Positions 5,638 to 7,159 of a stretch of DNA of 7,159 nt are shown here, piece after piece. The stretch's first letter is position 1, and every line of letters begins with the position of its first letter. Location: NCBI GenBank assembly GCA_031290955.1, contig JAISLJ010000046.1:1-7159 (forward strand), given 5' to 3'. The position numbers and the translations under genes are program-made. This DNA comes from Zoogloeaceae bacterium (lineage in GTDB: Bacteria > Pseudomonadota > Gammaproteobacteria > Burkholderiales > Rhodocyclaceae). Under the pieces are notes generated by a model. The model saw only the letters and a list, made by a program, of their open reading frames with translations. It was not told the DNA's origin and did not search any database.

Positions 5638-6867
5638 ATGACACTGTATGATGCTTTTATCTGCCACGCCACGGAAGACAAGGAAGATTTGGTTCGTCCC
5701 CTGGTGAAGGGGCTTGCCGACGCTGGCTACAAGATCTGGGTCGACGAATCCGCGATAGACGCTGGCGACGGCTTTCGGCGTTCGATTGACTGCGGGCTTA
5801 TCGCTTCCAGATGCGGGATTCCCATCCTCTCCCCGTCGTTCTACGCCAAGGAATGGCCGCAACGCGAACTGGATGCTATGCTGAGCATGGAGATAGCAGG
5901 TAACTTCAAGATCATTCCCATCTGGCACGGAGTAACCAGGACAGTTGTCATGGAGAAAAGCCCGCTGCTAGTGGATAAGCTGGCCCTGAGAACCGCCGAC
6001 ATGACCATAGATGAAATGGTCGCAAGCCTTGCGCGTGTACTCAACCCTGACATTCCTCCTGACGCTGGCAAGCGCATCGTCGATACATTGCGCCCGGAAG
6101 CGCCGGGGACGCCTGTGCAGCCACAACCCGACGCGCCACAAGGCGAATGGGAATGGGCAATTCCGCCGCGTTATCATAATGCGCAAGATTTCGCCAATGG
6201 TCTGGCAGCAGTCCAGATGAAGAGCGACAAGTGGGGCTACATCAACGCGAAGGGTGAATTTGTCATTCAGCCGAATTTTGACAGTGCGGGAGATTTTGCC
6301 GCCAACGGCTTGGCGGCAGTCAAGGTGGAAGGGAAATATGGCTACATCAACGCGGAGGGCGAGTTGATCATCAGGCCGAATTTCGACAGGGCGAAAGATT
6401 TCGCCGCCAACGGCCTGGCGGCAGTCGAGGTGGGCTACATCAACGCGAAGGGCGAGTTGATCATCAGGCCGACTTTTGACAATGCATGGACGTTCGCCGC
6501 CAACGGCCTGGCGGCAGTCAAGGTGGAAAGGAAATGGGGCTACATCAACGCAGAGGGTGAATTTATCATCCAGCCGAATTTTGACCTGGCACGCGAATTC
6601 GCCGCTAACGGCTTGGCGCAAGTCGAGGTGGAAAATAAATATGGCTACATCAACGCAGAGGGTGAATTTATCATCAGTCCGGAGTTTAACTGGGTGAGAG
6701 ATTTCGGCACCAACGGCGTAAGGCGCGAAGCGTGGTCTTCGCGCCTCCCGTGGTTTAACCGGGTGAGAGATTTCGGCGCCAACGGCTTGGCGGCAGCCAA
6801 GGGGGAAGGGCAATGGGGCTACATCCGCTATCGAGGGAAATGGAAGGCATCGCCTTCCCTACGCTGA
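5638..6867 (+). CDS. TIR-domain protein with C-terminal WG (KWG) repeats
   Basis: The 409-residue protein has an N-terminal TIR domain (about residues 3-135), opening LYDAFICHATEDKEDLVRPL. It includes WVDESAIDAGDGFRRSID (34-51), ILSPSFYAKEW (63-73), and W73-P-Q-R-E77; the glutamate matches the catalytic one in NAD-cleaving TIR domains such as SARM1. A proline-rich linker (about 137-170) leads to some seven full or partial WG repeats (171-409) built on WGYINAEGEFIIQPNFD and FAANGLAAVKVE. Bacterial TIR domains commonly cleave NAD+ as immune effectors, and WG repeats are thought to form a binding surface. A sensor-effector role, perhaps phage defence, is inferred. No signal peptide or membrane segment is seen. 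ATG 5638 is chosen because the TIR domain begins there, with a weak AAGG eight bases upstream; the frame is open from 5527, but that part overlaps the nadE fragment. The gene is visibly less GC-rich than trpE or rfbB, suggesting transfer. The last repeats are disrupted. Confidence 0.9.
   Translation: MTLYDAFICHATEDKEDLVRPLVKGLADAGYKIWVDESAIDAGDGFRRSIDCGLIASRCGIPILSPSFYAKEWPQRELDAMLSMEIAGNFKIIPIWHGVTRTVVMEKSPLLVDKLALRTADMTIDEMVASLARVLNPDIPPDAGKRIVDTLRPEAPGTPVQPQPDAPQGEWEWAIPPRYHNAQDFANGLAAVQMKSDKWGYINAKGEFVIQPNFDSAGDFAANGLAAVKVEGKYGYINAEGELIIRPNFDRAKDFAANGLAAVEVGYINAKGELIIRPTFDNAWTFAANGLAAVKVERKWGYINAEGEFIIQPNFDLAREFAANGLAQVEVENKYGYINAEGEFIISPEFNWVRDFGTNGVRREAWSSRLPWFNRVRDFGANGLAAAKGEGQWGYIRYRGKWKASPSLR
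6718..6786 (+). repeat. 69-bp in-frame insertion/duplication with a perfect palindrome
   Basis: A 34-bp segment at 6684-6717 recurs at 6753-6786 with two mismatches, offset by 69 bp, exactly 23 codons. Between the copies is a perfect stem-loop: AGGCGCGAAG (6721-6730), loop CGTGGT, CTTCGCGCCT (6737-6746). Removing 69 bp restores a normal WG unit (FNWVRDFGTNG followed by LAAAKGEGQWGYI). The encoded filler, VRREAWSSRLPW, has no WG character. It looks like a small palindromic element or a repair product inserted with target duplication, but I recognise no named element. Confidence 0.7.
6842..6858 (+). other. Hairpin at the 3' end of the TIR-WG gene
   Basis: GGAAGGC (6842-6848) and GCCTTCC (6852-6858) form a perfect stem around ATC, ten bases before the stop codon. 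No T-run follows. It coincides with the point where the last WG unit stops matching the consensus (RYRGKWKASPSLR instead of NAEGEFII), so it may mark a junction where foreign sequence replaced the original 3' end. A transcription-termination role is possible but unsupported. Confidence 0.35.
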
Positions 6868-7045
6868 TAGACCAGCGCGACGCGACCGGTTGCGATCCTC
6901 TCCCGCATTGCGTACCCTCTCCCGCGCTGCGGCGGCGGCCCGGCACACGGACGGCGGCGCGGGGCAAGGCGATGACAGGACGGGCATCCCCCGTGCGTAA
7001 AAAGGCAAGAAAAACAGAGGCCAAAGCCGGGGATTGAGGCGTTTA
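6868..7045. other. Non-coding spacer between the TIR gene and the right IS
   Basis: No convincing gene is seen on either strand. An imperfect tandem repeat of about 18-19 bp (TTGCG followed by CCTCTCCCGC) lies at 6890-6926. A 21-residue lysine-rich frame starts at ATG 6971 but is too short and unremarkable to call a gene. TTAA precedes the IS end at 7043-7046 and may be part of its target. Confidence 0.4.
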
Positions 7046-7159
7046 AGGAAACACTGAACAAACGGTCAAATTGAGGCGAGAGAAACAAAGATTGAGACAA
7101 AGAGTATGAACAAAACATAACCGAGAGGTTTTTGCTGGAAAACTGGCCCCGGAAGGCCG
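7046..7159 (-). mobile_element. IS5-like insertion sequence, 3' end (right copy, inverted)
   Basis: These bases are the perfect reverse complement of the left IS end (190-303) and run off the window. By that match, the transposase gene of this copy would lie to the right, on the minus strand, reading toward this window. The two IS copies therefore point at each other with their 3' ends inward. Only non-coding terminal sequence of this copy is visible, so its completeness is unknown. Confidence 0.9.

Larger units (their letters stand above)
6148..6867 (+). repeat. WG-repeat array inside the TIR gene
   Basis: Units begin at the W/Y-G-Y-I motif: a degenerate half-unit (6148-6231), then units at 6232 (105 bp), 6337 (96 bp), 6433 (102 bp), 6535 (105 bp), 6640 (111 bp), 6751 (63 bp) and 6814 (54 bp). 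The central units are very similar in DNA as well as protein; GCCGCCAACGGC and GGCTACATCAACGC recur. That points to recent tandem expansion or gene conversion. The 6337 unit lacks four residues (aligned to E-G-K-Y) before the next GYIN, a 12-bp in-frame loss. The last two units are partial. Confidence 0.85.

Noticed and set aside
5968..6813. 281-codon minus-strand frame with repeated motifs
   Set aside because: The apparent repeats are the reverse complement of the WG units and have no independent support.
6232..6867. CRISPR-like array
   Set aside because: The periodic DNA repeats are in-frame coding units of about 105 bp with no unique spacers; they encode WG repeats.
7046..7118. Short ORF opening MFCSYSLSQS, present in both IS ends
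   Set aside because: It is non-coding IS terminal sequence read in the wrong direction. It appears twice only because the IS end is duplicated.

Overview
The window looks like an accessory, rearranged stretch of a GC-rich proteobacterial chromosome. A betaproteobacterium is the best guess, from the general look of trpE, rfbB/rfbD and the IS5-type transposase tail, but this is inference and no ribosomal or other phylogenetic marker is present. Both edges lie in the same insertion sequence. Positions 1-303 hold the 3' end of an IS5-like transposase gene and the IS end. Positions 7046-7159 are a base-for-base inverted copy of 190-303. About 6.7 kb is therefore bracketed by two IS copies whose 3' ends face each other, as in a composite transposon, although no transposition is shown.

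Layout: (i) 303-837 is gene debris: a decayed minus-strand gene cut by the left IS, then a possible C-terminal scrap. (ii) 838-2804, minus strand, holds rfbB then rfbD, the middle steps of dTDP-L-rhamnose synthesis, coupled by an ATGA start/stop overlap. Their usual partners rfbA and rfbC are absent and the IS lies just downstream. (iii) 2902-3303, minus strand, encodes a small exported HIRAN-domain protein. (iv) 3304-3748 is a divergent intergenic region with a good -10 box and palindrome for the HIRAN gene, and a possible two-Trp leader plus two tight hairpins before trpE. (v) 3749-5242, plus strand, is a full-length anthranilate synthase component I gene, trpE, without trpG, trpD or trpC beside it. 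(vi) 5243-5637 is more debris: a weak HAD-hydrolase-like N-terminal scrap and a clear antisense internal fragment of NAD+ synthetase (nadE). (vii) 5638-6867, plus strand, is the most interesting gene: an N-terminal TIR domain with the putative NADase glutamate, a proline-rich linker and a C-terminal array of WG (KWG) repeats. (viii) 6868-7045 is non-coding sequence up to the right IS.

The intact genes do not form one pathway. Rhamnose synthesis, tryptophan synthesis and a TIR effector seem to have been brought together by rearrangement. The strongest candidate for unusual biology is the TIR-WG protein, which reads as a one-gene sensor/effector of the type found in phage defence. Its repeat array has been edited recently by repeat gain or loss and by a 69-bp in-frame insertion that contains a perfect palindrome. 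It also abuts a nadE fragment, so an NAD+-consuming domain lies next to the relic of an NAD+-making enzyme. That may be coincidence.
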